DNA of 64,000 nt from Colletotrichum lupini. Taxonomy: Eukaryota > Ascomycota > Sordariomycetes > Glomerellales > Glomerellaceae. The notes beneath the pieces were generated by a model. That model did no database searches, had not been told where the DNA came from, and worked only from the letters and a program-made list of their open reading frames with translations. The position numbers were made by a program, and so were the translations under genes. Positions 33,377 to 44,894 of the stretch are shown in pieces (position 1 is the first letter of the stretch; each line of letters opens with the position of its first letter). The DNA lies in NCBI RefSeq assembly GCF_023278565.1, contig NC_064680.1, forward strand, positions 2,108,001 through 2,172,000. The letters run 5' to 3'.

Positions 33377-36300
33377 GCGGGCATCGTCCAAGGGACAGCC
33401 AAAACAGCCCCAAAAGCCAAGGGCAAAGAAGTTCAAGTACAACAAGTACACATCCAAGCCCTACTGGCACAACAGCAGTATGAGCACTAGGGTCATATAA
33501 GCATATGCCCCCTTGGCCATCATCACTACCTGTTGCTTGCTTTCCACAGTCTTCTCTCATTACCTACCCAACATGCTTTCTCTTTCTCTCCACTTCCCCC
33601 ATGACTTCTGTTCCATATGCACGCATACTAACCCTTGCAAAGGCTTTGTCCTATGCTTAACGGCACGATGAAGACCGACAACGGCATCGCAGAACATGGC
33701 GGTTTCGGTACCTACAATGCCCCAGCTGCTGGAGCCGGTTCTCCCGGGCAATGAACGACTCGAGACGACGTTGAGTTCGGACGGCGGAAACTGGCAGCTG
33801 TCGGAGGCTCCAACGGACCAGACGTTGCAGCGCAGGACACTAAAATACGGTTGAGACGACAGACTCCGAACAACCGGACGGCCGGTAGCTGTTCCCGGCG
33901 CTTACCAAATAATCAACAGTAAAGGCTGCAGCTGGTCGCTTAACTACCGACGAACGTTCCAGAACGGGGGAAGAACCCCACCCGCAACCACCCGGTTGCT
34001 AACAATAGGGCTATGCCAAGCGATTTCACGCAAGGGGTCAAGGGGTTCGGGCACAATGAACAGACTGGGAAAGTTCATGTTGAAGAAAGGTTGGGGTAGT
34101 TGCGAGCGTTTGGACCAGAGAAATCTCATACAAGAGGTCGGACCGAACAATCCAAAATTGGAACCCATCATGCAATTCGACAATCAAGGGGGGAAAAGGT
34201 GTGTGTACGATGACAAAAAAGAAAACAATCTGAGGGGTGAGCCCCTGGAGCTTGGGGAATTTGGAAAGGCTTGATCAACATTGTCAAAACTGGACGGGGC
34301 AGACTTAATGGACTGCTCTCACGTCACGACGAGCAAGGGGAGAAAAAAAAAACGATGCCGAATGGTGGGAAGGAGGGGGGGTTTTGGCAAAGCGGTTAAG
34401 CAAAGCATGTAATGATGCATCGGCACGGCGTCTGGTGTTGTTAAGTTTAGCCACAGCCGCGTAAAGCGTGGGTAGTAGCCATCTCATCACACGCGTGGGA
34501 AATTCATTTCAACAAGGTGACTAACTAACTACTACTGCTTCTTCTCCGTTGTGGTGATGTGTGTGTCGTTACTCTGCAGTGATGGACGCGTTGGTCCAGC
34601 TTACCTTGGTTTCCGAGGTTGGAGGACCCCCCCCCCCGGTTAGATATTGCATGCCATTCTCGGGGTAGCTAGCTAGCTAGCTAGTGTGGGCGGTTGGGTG
34701 AATGGGGAAGGACAGTAAGGGGAGGCTCTTGGAAGAGGCTAGCATGGGCCGATGATTACATGGAGGTGAAGAGGAGGTAGTGCAGGTTGCCGGGAGAACT
34801 AGATGCGGTAGAAGTTGAACATGGATTGGAGAGACGGGAAGATCAGAGACAGGTAAGGGTAGTGTAGATACCTAGACACAAACATGGGTGGGGGAGAGGT
34901 CCGAGGAAGGAGGGGGGGGAGAGAAAGAACCCGGGATTTGCGTATGTATCAACGTGAACTCTCGCGGCGCCATCATCTTCTTTCCCAGATTGGCGAATCG
35001 GGTAAATAACGACGGATGATGGCCGGGCTAATTTAGGGAAAGAAACAAGGACGAGCTTCGAGAGATGGTGAGATGGGGGGGGAGGACGTCAAAGAGGGAT
35101 TGGATGAGGGGAACAATGAGAGTGATACGTCCCCAACAAGGGCATTCTAGACGCGCCGAAACGATCAAGACTTTTTTGTTTGGAAAGGGAAGAGAGGTAG
35201 CCTAGGGATTGTTTCCATTTGGACCATTTGGAGGTGGGGTTTGGTGTCCCGCTTGTCAGATCGAGGTTGCTTTGGCCGGGACCTCTTTTGACGTGGTCTA
35301 GGTGTGGAAACCCATCCGTGCAAGGTTTGGGGAACTCTGAACCAGTTTGTGGTTGATTAGGGAGAAAGGGGAAGGGGGGTGGGGAGGAGGGAAGTCAAAG
35401 TCAGATGAGAAGAAAACAAAAAGCATGGATTGGATGGGATGGGATGGGACGCGGTGGGATGCGCGGGTTGCAATGAACATGTGGTTGGTGATTGCTGCTG
35501 CTTTTGCTGCTGATGATGATGATGATGGTAGGTTTGGTGGTTGGGGTTATACAAGGGCCTGCTCCTCAGAGAGAATATCAAGTCTTCTGCCAAGCCAGGT
35601 GTGTGAGAGCATGGTTTCTCCAAAACCCCCAGCCTGGTTTTGCGGCGCCAGGAAACATTGACTAGACATATCAGAGGTGGAGCAGATGTGTTTTACCCAC
35701 TGACAGCCTACAGCCTACGGACTACGTCGATGTACTGTGTAAGTCGGAAAAGACGTGTAATCAATCGCCAAAAGGCAAGGGGGGATAATTGGCTCCCGAG
35801 ATGCAGTGGTGCGTGCGTGTGTGGTTCAAAAGGCCTTTCGGTTTGGCTTTTTGGGGGGAGAGAAACGGTCGCCAGGTCGCGTGGCTGCGGAGCAAGAGGT
35901 GAGCATATGCACGCCAAGTTGTGTTGTGCTAAAAATAAACCTATTTTTAGAACCGCAGGGCATGGGTTGGACAACCTCGCAGGGGGGCATGGAGAGGGGG
36001 AGAAGCACGTCTGCACCACCAACCTGCATAGGGCTTCTTGGATCGTAGGGTGCGTTTGGCCAATCGGCTTGGGATTTGCACCCAGGAACACCTTCGGTCT
36101 CTTTGCTAGCCTCGAAGAAACATGCATGTCGAGCTCACACCGTCACAACCCAGAAAGAGGGAAACCTGGGAAAGTGATGCGTGTGTGGATGGATGGGGAT
36201 ACAAGAGGCTCTTTTGCGCTTCAGACACGGCAAGTTTTTTGATAACCTGACCGGGGTGGGTACGCCGTGCCGGAGGAGAAAGATGTGAAGTCAAGCATTT

Positions 36301-39300
36301 TCGTTCGTTCTGCCCAACCCCCATACCCAAACCCGGCTCCGAGATGTTGGACTAGCGTCATGCTCGTTGGGAATGGGCCGGCGCTTAACTTAATGATATG
36401 GTTAAATTTCGATTTAGAAATGAAAAAAGGTGGGATGGCGTGTTGCCGGTTGATGATGGGACGGAGACATAATTGTGAATTCTTGCGACGACAGCGGTTA
36501 TCGGCTCGACCTTGCTTTAGTTTGAATCTTTCCCCGGACGAATTAGATGATTGCTGCTCTGTAGAAAGACGAACCCTCTTGCGACGAGACGGGATATTTG
36601 ACATGGGTTTACCGGACCTGTTGATGTCGCCGTACGGCGTACGCAAGAAGAAGTTGCTAATTCGGGATATCTCGATCACATTCTTTGGCGAAAGGGCCGC
36701 ATTGTAGGCGCGTATGAGGAGATCGAGAAGGAAGGGGGGGTTTCCGAGTGGTTACTTGGCCTCTTTCTTGGGTCGTCTTCTTCGCTCGCAGTCATACAAT
36801 ATCGGTAGCAGACTTGTCTGGACGAGGAGACTGCGTACCATAGATTCCAGTAATGATGTTGTTTCCTGGAGAAACAGAGCTTGGCAAAGGGCTATTCTAG
36901 ACTGTTATCAGTGATTCCAAAGCAAAGGCCCCCGTCGCCGCGAAGCTTGTCAGCCAAAGACAATGATTCAAGCTGGAGATGCCCAGCAGAAGTGGAGGAA
37001 TTGGTGTTTCTCGAATGTCCAACTATCTCTGGGCGTTCTGGGGGGGAAAGGGCCCTGACATGACCCAGGCACGCCAGGGCAACCGGTGGGAAGATTGTCA
37101 TCATGGACGCGGGGTATCGTTGAGGGTGGGGACCTGATCTAATTCGAGATGATGGGCGACTGGGTTCATCAAACAGGCGCGGGATGTATGTATGCGAGGG
37201 AGGGGGGCCTAGATGCATGTGAAGCGAGATCTACAGCTGAGAGCCGTGGGAGCGGACGGACGTCGTCAAAATGGCCCTGACAGTAACCGGTTTGGCAGCT
37301 GTACGTGCAGACAGGCACCTTCGGCGGGAATACCGCATTGCTGGGATGATACGTAGGGTCTCTTTGAAGCCTGGTCCTGTCGGTGGAATAGTCCGCCGAG
37401 GGGATGGTTCTGATGTATTAGTTCCCCCTCCCAGTCCACCTCTTGTGCACGCTTGAGATGCGGGAGCATGGTCATGGTCCACCCGTGACCCCAGGGAAGG
37501 GGTTAGACGGCTAGGTACCTTGCATGGTTGGGGTGGTGATTGGGACCTTGAAAAGTGTCCGTTTGGTTTGGCGATGGCCTCGCTCTGTCGTGGGCCAGGG
37601 GAGGGAGAGGGGGACTCAGACTCTGACAAAGGGTGAGATGTACACAAGAAAAGGGGCAGATAGACGACAGGAGCGTGGAAATGCAGGAGCCGTTGACGCC
37701 AAGGCTGGACCTCGAACTCAATTGTCCAACCTGAAGTAGGGTACTGAATGCCGGACATGATATCGGGAGGGCTGAGTCGGTTTCGACACAATGGAGACTT
37801 GAGAATGGATGACAGATTCCCGTGCTTGTGGTCCCTGGGAGTCTTAGTATGGTCCATTGAAGATGGGCCGCGGTCTGTGCTGAGCATCACGATTCACAGA
37901 GCCAGTGCCTGTGTAGCAGTAGCAGACTGAGAGTTTCCTTCTGTTCTGTGCGTGTCCGCCGCGTCCCACCGGTTGTTCCTGGCCCTGAATGCAAGTGATG
38001 GTTCCTGCGTTCCTGCGCCGGCGGCGATGGCGGCGCGGTCGGATGTTGTGGTGGGAAGGAGAGGCTCAATATGCGGCCCGGGCACGTTGTTTGCTTGGGT
38101 TTTGGTGTAGCTGATGACGGCCTACATCCCTACCTCATGGCCTTACGGCGTTATGCTTCTGCTTAGGATGTGCAGAGTAAGCAGTTAGGTGATCGGGCGG
38201 ACGGGGACTTGTGCGCGAGTGTGGGTGGTACCGGCTGGGCGAGCGAGGGATGGACGGCGATGCTTGGTGAGTGATGATTGTACGGTAAGGTATCTAGGTA
38301 CGGTGTACGGAGTACCGTGTATGGGTGGACGGGTTGCAGCTTGTAACCTGTGGGATATTAGCAAGGTCCAGGGAGGAGGAGCCCGGTTCTGAGTTCCGGC
38401 GCATGTCGAGTCCACTTGAAGTTGACCAGGTCGAGGCTTGCGGAACGTCAATGCTCTCGGCTAGTGTAGAGAGATGGCGTTGAGGGTCTCGATCTTCAGA
38501 CTTTCTGGGTCTTAGTGTATTCGGACGGTAGTCTGTGGTCTGCTCGCGGTATTAGTTTCCTTGACGCAATGAGAGAGAAAAGAGGTGAATTGCAAGGCAA
38601 GGCAAGGTTTGGTAAGGTACGCAGCCAGGTCAGGAAGGAGCAGTGTCGCCGGAATCATCCTCGCAGTTTCCGCAAGTTGTACGTAGTAAAGCCGCAAACC
38701 GCACGCGCCTCATGTCGGCTAGACGTCAAATGTCTCGACGACACCTGCCACATGTATCCTGTCTGCAGTGTCTCACTAGCGGCAGCGCCGTCGAAGTCGG
38801 GGCCGGTACCTTAGCTGGGTGGGGTGGGTACAAGTGGGACCCACCAGACCCTGAGACAGTGCGCAGGGTGGTGGTGGAGATTGCATTTCAACACTGTCCC
38901 CGTGAACCAGAACAAGCAGGCGCCACACAGTGTTCGCGGCCAGTCTCAGCTCTTGACCTCATTCCCTGCCTCTTCACAATGTTGTTTCACGAGCGTCCGC
39001 AACGGCCACCAGGACCCCCCGTCATAAGAACGCACGCACCAAGAGTCCTCGCGACCTTGCCTTGTCTGTGGTAGTGAGGCCCAAGGTGAAGTGCTACGGC
39101 GCAAGTAAGGTGAGAGCAGGACCGGCCTAGCATTAGCATCTAGCATCTAACATCTAGGCATAATGTCAGGAGTGAGTGAGCCCAAGTGAGATGACGGGTG
39201 CCGACTAGACTGGTCCACTCACATCCAACTGCGAATTGGCAGGGCCTGGAGACATTGGATACTTTACACGATAACACAATAAGATACCTACCTAGGTACT

Positions 39301-40775
39301 TCGTACGGAGTAGACATGGAAGAAGATGAGGCCTTCTGCTTCTGGACGCGGCAGACGAGAGTAATCAGCGACCTTTCCTCACTCAGATTTGCTCACAAGT
39401 ACCTACCTACATAGTGAGACGAGACTGGCCACCGAACAGTGAATACCTAGTCAAATAGCGAATGATCAGAGACCAACCTGAAGTGAGAGGAGCAGGGGTT
39501 CATTGGAGTAGGTACACCGGACCCCCGCCCCGTTTTCCTCCTTTTCCACTCTTTTTTTTTTCTCTCCCGTTCCAGTCCCTTTTTTATTTCTTCCGTCACC
39601 CAGTTCATTCGCTCCCCGAAAACCCCCCCCCAGTCCCGTTCTCGGCCTAGGATTCGTTCATTCATCGACCCCCATTCCCTGTCACTTACCCCCCCGGTCG
39701 TCGCTCTTTTCCTTCCCTTCCCGCCGTCTCCAAACTGCTGGCTTGCTGCTAGGTACTGACGCTGCTGCACCTGCTGATTGATGCTTGCGCTGCCCGCCGC
39801 ACTGCTCTCTGCTGTTCCCGCTCCCCGATTTCCACCTATTCTATCTCTTTGCCGCAACCTCACTGGCCGGAGGTTCTCACTCACTCATCTTCGGTACCTA
39901 CTCCGTCTGCTACACACCCGACTCTTAGGTCGCTGATGTGGGCTTGCCTTGCCTTGCCCCCATTACCTACTCTTCCTGCTGCTACCATTACCACCTTACC
40001 TTACACCTGAGGTACTGTACCGGGCTGGCTGGCTGCACCTAATACTGTTGCTTCCCCCTCCACCATCCATTCCCATTCTTTTTTTCCCCCTTCCCTCCTT
40101 CAACTGTCCTGCCTTCCCGCACCCAAAAAGTGAACACGATCGCGTCTATTATTAGAATCATCCACGCCAGATTCAGCCCCATCGACCTGCACCTCACATC
40201 GCCTGTCCATCCCAGAACCTGTCGCATCTGCACTTGTAATGGGATCAATGTACGTTCTTGATGCGTCGTCTTGTCAACTCTCTCCCCTGCTCTGACAGCC
40301 TTTTGCTCCCACCGCCTGTCATATACCGTTGCTCCCGGGATGCGCTGCCTTGTCCCATGCAACCACTGACTGACGCATCGCCAGTTCGGAACCACTGCCC
40401 ACGACCCAGCCCATTTAGATAAAAGCGATCAGCCCTCCCCGGCCTAGCTCTTGTTTCCACCTCACTTTCCCGACCAGCCAAGCTAGTCGCTGCGATCAGA
40501 TATATCCAGCTCGCGTCCCTCCTCCTCCTCCTCCTCCGAGCTCCAACCAGTCTCTCGCTTCCTCGAGACCCTCACCCTCATCCTCACCCACAACCAGTCG
40601 ACCCTACATCGCGACTGCAACGGCTGAGACCTCGCCGACGACGCCGCCGCCGCCGCCGCCGCGATATCGCTGATCGGTCTCGAAGTCGCTCGCCTCGACA
40701 ACGTCTTCGCCCCCGTACAACGCGTTTCGCTGCCTCATACCCGTCAGCAGCCCCTTTCAGAGCACCTAATTCAAG
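33377..40775. other. 7.4-kb gene-free block upstream of the MADS-box gene
   Basis: No open frame with convincing coding character on either strand. Visible features are a GCTAGCTAGCTAGCTAG tract at 34666-34684, a C run near 34628-34637, purine-rich stretches (34900-35100, 35350-35400), GATGGGATGGGATGGGA-like repeats at about 35430-35450, and (GAT)n at 35513-35526. There are also GTACGGAGTACCG at about 38307, TACCTACCTAGGTA at about 39287, and long CT-rich leader sequence from 39530 to 40775. The last ~1.2 kb look like promoter and 5' UTR. A long non-coding RNA or distal control region is possible but not shown. Confidence 0.45.
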
Positions 40776-42891
40776 ATGGGACGCAGAAAGATTGAGATCA
40801 AGGCCATCAAGGATGACAGAAACCGCTCTGTGTAAGCTTGCGCCTTGACTATCCCTCGCCATACCCAGAAACCTTTGGCTAACAGTCGCGTCGCATATAG
40901 TACCTTTCTCAAGAGAAAAGGCGGTTTGTTCAAGAAGGCGCATGAGCTTTCCGTGCTGTGCTCCGTCGACGTCGCTGTCTTTATATTTGGCAGCAACAAG
41001 AAGTTGTATGAGTATTCTTCCACGGATATGCGGGAGATGATCACTAGATACACATACGTGAGTTCCTCCAGTCTTTCTGGGTCGCGAATGCATAACGCTG
41101 ACCCTGAGATAGCATGGCGGCCCGAATGAACACAAGGGCCCTTCAGACTTCAACGGAGGCAACGACGAGGACGAAGATGAGGATCCTGAAGGTACCCCGC
41201 CGCAGGAGTCTCACATGATTCCGCCTCAGTTCCAAGGACAAGCGCCATTCCCTCATATGCGACACCACACTCCCTCAGCTTCACCTCCGATTCCTAATGG
41301 CGTGCCTTTCCCGCAACATCATGGCCTTCCCGTCCAACGCGGCCACACCCCGCAGCCGGGTATGGGATCACGGCCTGGTTCTCGACAAGACATCCGCCGG
41401 ATGGGACCAAACATGGGCCCTCAACCCGTCGGCCCTCCCGGATCTCAGCAGCCTCCCGTCAACGGATTTGCCTACATGCCCAACCCCGCCATCTGCAACC
41501 CCCAGAACCAGCCCAATATGCCACCAAACATGCCCCACGGACTCCCCCAGCAGTACCAGCAACATGGCCCTCAATACTCCTCATACGCGCCCAATCATCA
41601 TCCCCCGCACATGCAACAGCATATGGAGGACCAGCGCCGTTCCATGCCGCCAAACTACCCGCAACAGCAGGGTCCGCAAGGGCCTGGGCCTCAAGTTTCT
41701 CGGATCTCGCCGTCTCCGCCACAGCCTCCTACTCAGCAATTGCCGCCGCAACCACCTCAGATCTCACCCCCGCCGCCACAGCCACAGCAACTTGAGCCTC
41801 AACAGCAGCAACAGCAGCAACCGCATCCGTCGCCTCAACCCCAGCAACAGCAACAGCCGCAGCCACCTCAGTCTCAACAACAACAGCAGCCACAACAGCA
41901 TCAGCCTTCGCCGCCGCAGTCTGAAGAGATGCCAGCGCCGTCAGAGCCACGATCTGAGCTGCCCCAAAGACCCCAGCCGCCCCTGCTCAACACGGATAGC
42001 GCGATCAAGAAGCTTCCGCAGCGTAAGCAGCACAGCATCTTCACTCCCATTGACGAGAACCGCTCCATCCTGTCTCAGCACTTGGCTTCATTCGCCTCTG
42101 AGCAGAGCATAAAGGCAGAGCCTAATCGGCCCCCGTTCCCTGACCAGAGCAACATCAAGGTTGAAGGTAACCGCTCTCAGTCAGTTGATGTTGGCGCAGT
42201 ATCCCGGACCAATGGTTCCACTACTTCTCCGCCCATGCCTCCGCGCGCCAGCACTCAATCTCTGAACAAAAGCCGCAACATCTCCGTATCGTCAATCCCA
42301 GAGACAACGTTTACTCCGCCATCTCGCACCAATAGCATGAAGCTTGGTGGTGGTGCGCGTCCCCGTTTGAGGGTGGAGATTCCCGACGAACCTTCGGATG
42401 GCGGTAGCGCAACTGCCGAGTCAAACTCTCCTCGCAACTCGACAGATACCACATCCCAGACGACTCGGCGCCATGCATCCGACTCGCACTCTTCCGGCAT
42501 GGTTTTGCCGCCGCCATCCCCGTCAGCCCAAACGCTTCTCTCAGCTGGCGCCACGGGCCCGCCAAACCCGTTTGCTCGCCCACCCCCGCAACAAAATAGC
42601 AATATGAACATTGACACTCCGGTTTCCGCCCTTCCGTCCCGATTCTTAAATAACGAATTTCTGCCCAGTCCGAGCAGCTTTTATCCGGAATGGTATGCTC
42701 GTGGCGGCAGCGATAGCAACACACTACCCAGTCCATTGAACTTTGCGACTCCAGTCGTTGGTTCCGGTCCTAGCTTCTTGCGAGATGACAATCCGGCTAC
42801 GAAGCGCAAGAGTCCTGAGATCAGCGCCAATGGTCCGCATGACGGTCCTGAGGCCGGAAACGAACCCAAGAGGATTCGGGTAGATTCTTGA
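40776..42891 (+). CDS. RLM1: MADS-box transcription factor, MEF2/Rlm1 type
   Basis: The spliced product is 663 aa from exons 40776-40831, 40901-41057 and 41113-42891. The MADS domain spans residues 1-60: [20 protein letters not shown] opens it, followed by [20 protein letters not shown] and [15 protein letters not shown]. The IKAI..D..RS.TF pattern puts it in the MEF2-type class with yeast Rlm1 and Smp1, not the SRF/Mcm1 class. Family members act in the nucleus; Rlm1 is the target of the cell-wall-integrity MAP kinase. The rest is low-complexity: an acidic stretch after the MADS domain, then a Pro/Gln-rich region with long CAG/CAA runs (about 41700-41930), Ser/Pro sites suitable for MAPK phosphorylation, and a basic end (RKSPEIS..., EPKRIRVDS). 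Regulation by MAP kinase is inferred from the family. Confidence 0.88.
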
Positions 42892-43822
42892 TTTCAAGTT
42901 TCTCTTCTTCATTCGACGCTTTTTTCGATGCCTTATCTGTACCATTCATCTGCATTCTGGCCTCCTTCAGACCATGTATGGAGTGCATTTGGTTCTATGA
43001 TACCTCTTTCTTTTCACTTTACGGCATTAGCGTCACGTAAGATGTTTAGTTTACCTTCTCTTCTATATCTCTGTGTACGCGGAGGATTATGCTGCATTGC
43101 TAGGCGCAACATTGGCCACGGACAGGGTTTCTGTTTTTTTTTTCCTTTCTATTTTTCGTTCTTCATCCGGACTGATAAGTATTACTACTCTTCGTGTCCG
43201 AGACGGCTTTGGAGGGAATGATGTGCACACGGACATGTGAGATGACTGGAAGCATGGAAAACTGGCCTGCAGCAGAAGATGGATGATCTCGGGGCGTTTG
43301 GTGTGATTTCTGTAGATTACTGAAGGACAATGGCTGAATAGTTGGAATGAACTGTTGATGTACAATTTTGCATGTTCATACAGACCGTGATGTGTGTGTA
43401 GAGATTAGCCAAGATCTTGGCACTAGTGACTTCGATACCGTTTCGCGGCGCGGCCCGTAGAAGCGCGAGCTGGATGTGCCCTTTTTACATGTCATGTTGA
43501 CATAATCTTTCCATGGCGAACATGACATTAGATTTACCCTGAATCCCGAAAGTCGGAAAAGTGGCGCGTGGGTGCGTTTTCTTGCAGGTCCGCACAGGGC
43601 AGTCGCGGTCGACCGCAAAAGGCCTCCAATAACACCTTACCTCACCTTGACTTGACTTTGACTTTTCAAAAAGCGACAGCGGCCCCGTCAAACGCGGCCC
43701 GCCTTCTTACACGCACTTTCGCAGAGCACAGGCGACACGCGCAGTTTGTAAACTCATCGATCGTCACTTCGAAAAGGAAGGAACAGAAAAAAAAGAGCGT
43801 ACGAATCAAAGAAGAGGTACAA
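42892..43822. other. Intergenic region
   Basis: About 930 bp: 3' UTR of the MADS gene, then promoter of SFR1. An in-frame open stretch runs upstream of the chosen SFR1 start (to 43568) but has no family support. Nothing else seen. Confidence 0.4.
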
Positions 43823-44894
43823 ATGTTTACCCCGGCGGCGAAACGCCGACGAGTCGAGGCGGCGAACGAGACGCTTCGGAAACCGTTCAGGTCGCCCTTG
43901 GTGCAGCGGGACCGAGGCCGAGGCCAAGATCCAGGCCCGGAGCGGACCCGGGAGGTCAGCACCGCGGACACTGCTGCTGCGGTGGCGGCGGCGGAGGAGG
44001 ATCCTGCGGCTGAAGAGGATGACGATTGTGATTCGGCGGCACCGGCGACCACGGACCCGGCAGCAGCGTCATCGCCATCTGCGAGGGGGGCTACGACGAC
44101 GACACCACGGCACGCTATGGAGAAGTTTGCGACGCCTGGGAAAGGGGGGGTGAGCGGCACGTTCGCGTCTACGTCTACGGCTACGGCTACGCCTACACGC
44201 CGGCCCTTTAGCGTTCCGCGCGCGCGTGGGACGCAGCTGACGGGTGCCTCACCTTCGCCGTTGCGGACGACGGCGGCGACAGGCTCTTACGGTGCTGGTG
44301 GTGCTGGGAAGACGGGTCCCGGGCTCGGGTTTGTTGGTGGAGGGAGCAAGAGTGAGAGGGAGGCGGAGGGGAGGGAGGAGGTTCTGCGGCAGGCTGAGCG
44401 GATTCGCGGCGGCGGCATCGCTGTGAGAGAAGGGGAGACGGACGAGGAGCTTGTCGAGTTGATTGGCAGGTGGAGGGCCGCGAGCCGGATTGCGGCGGAG
44501 GAGGTGTTTGAGGGGTCTAAGGAGAGGGTTGAGGGGATGGGAGGGTTGAAGGCTTGGAGGAGGGCGAGGAGGGAGGACGAGGTTAGGTTTATGGCGATGG
44601 TGGAGGGGGAAGAAAGTGCTGGAAGGGCTGGGAGGGGTGGTTGTGAGGAGTGGGAGGGGAGTGACGGAGGGGATCGTGGTCAAGGAGGAGAGGGAGATGA
44701 TGGTGAGGGTGAGGAAGAGGAAGAAGTGGATGAGGTGAGTTTCTTGCATGTTGGGGGCGCAGGGACGGGGAGGATGAGGGTTTTGCTGACTTTGAGGACA
44801 GGAGTTCACGATGGGGACGATGCTCCGGAGTATGAATATCGATTTTGAGATCATCGGCTACGATGAGGATACCGGTTGGTGGAGGGACGGGTGA
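43823..44894 (+). CDS. SFR1: Sfr1/Mei5-like recombination mediator
   Basis: The spliced product is 334 aa from exons 43823-44734 and 44802-44894. Sfr1 (Mei5 in budding yeast) pairs with Swi5 and stimulates Rad51 and Dmc1 filament formation in the nucleus. Supporting features are FTPAAKRRRVEAANETLRKP at the start with the KPFRSPLV box, a Ser/Thr/Ala-rich disordered middle, and a conserved helical region (LIGRWRAASRIAAEEVFEG, then MGGLKAWRR). The C-terminal block EFTMGTMLRSMNIDFEIIGY followed by DEDTGWW closes the protein. That block is only reached by splicing a 67-bp intron with CTGAC branch site; unspliced, the frame runs to 44848 into unrelated sequence. The start at 43823 places the FTPAAKRRR motif right after Met. 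Confidence 0.78.

Noticed and set aside
35640..36242. 200-codon + frame in the gene desert
   Set aside because: Competing antisense frames of similar length and no recognisable motif; judged chance.
43568..43822. Upstream in-frame extension of SFR1
   Set aside because: The family N-terminal motif begins right after the Met at 43823, and the upstream text is unlike known members.
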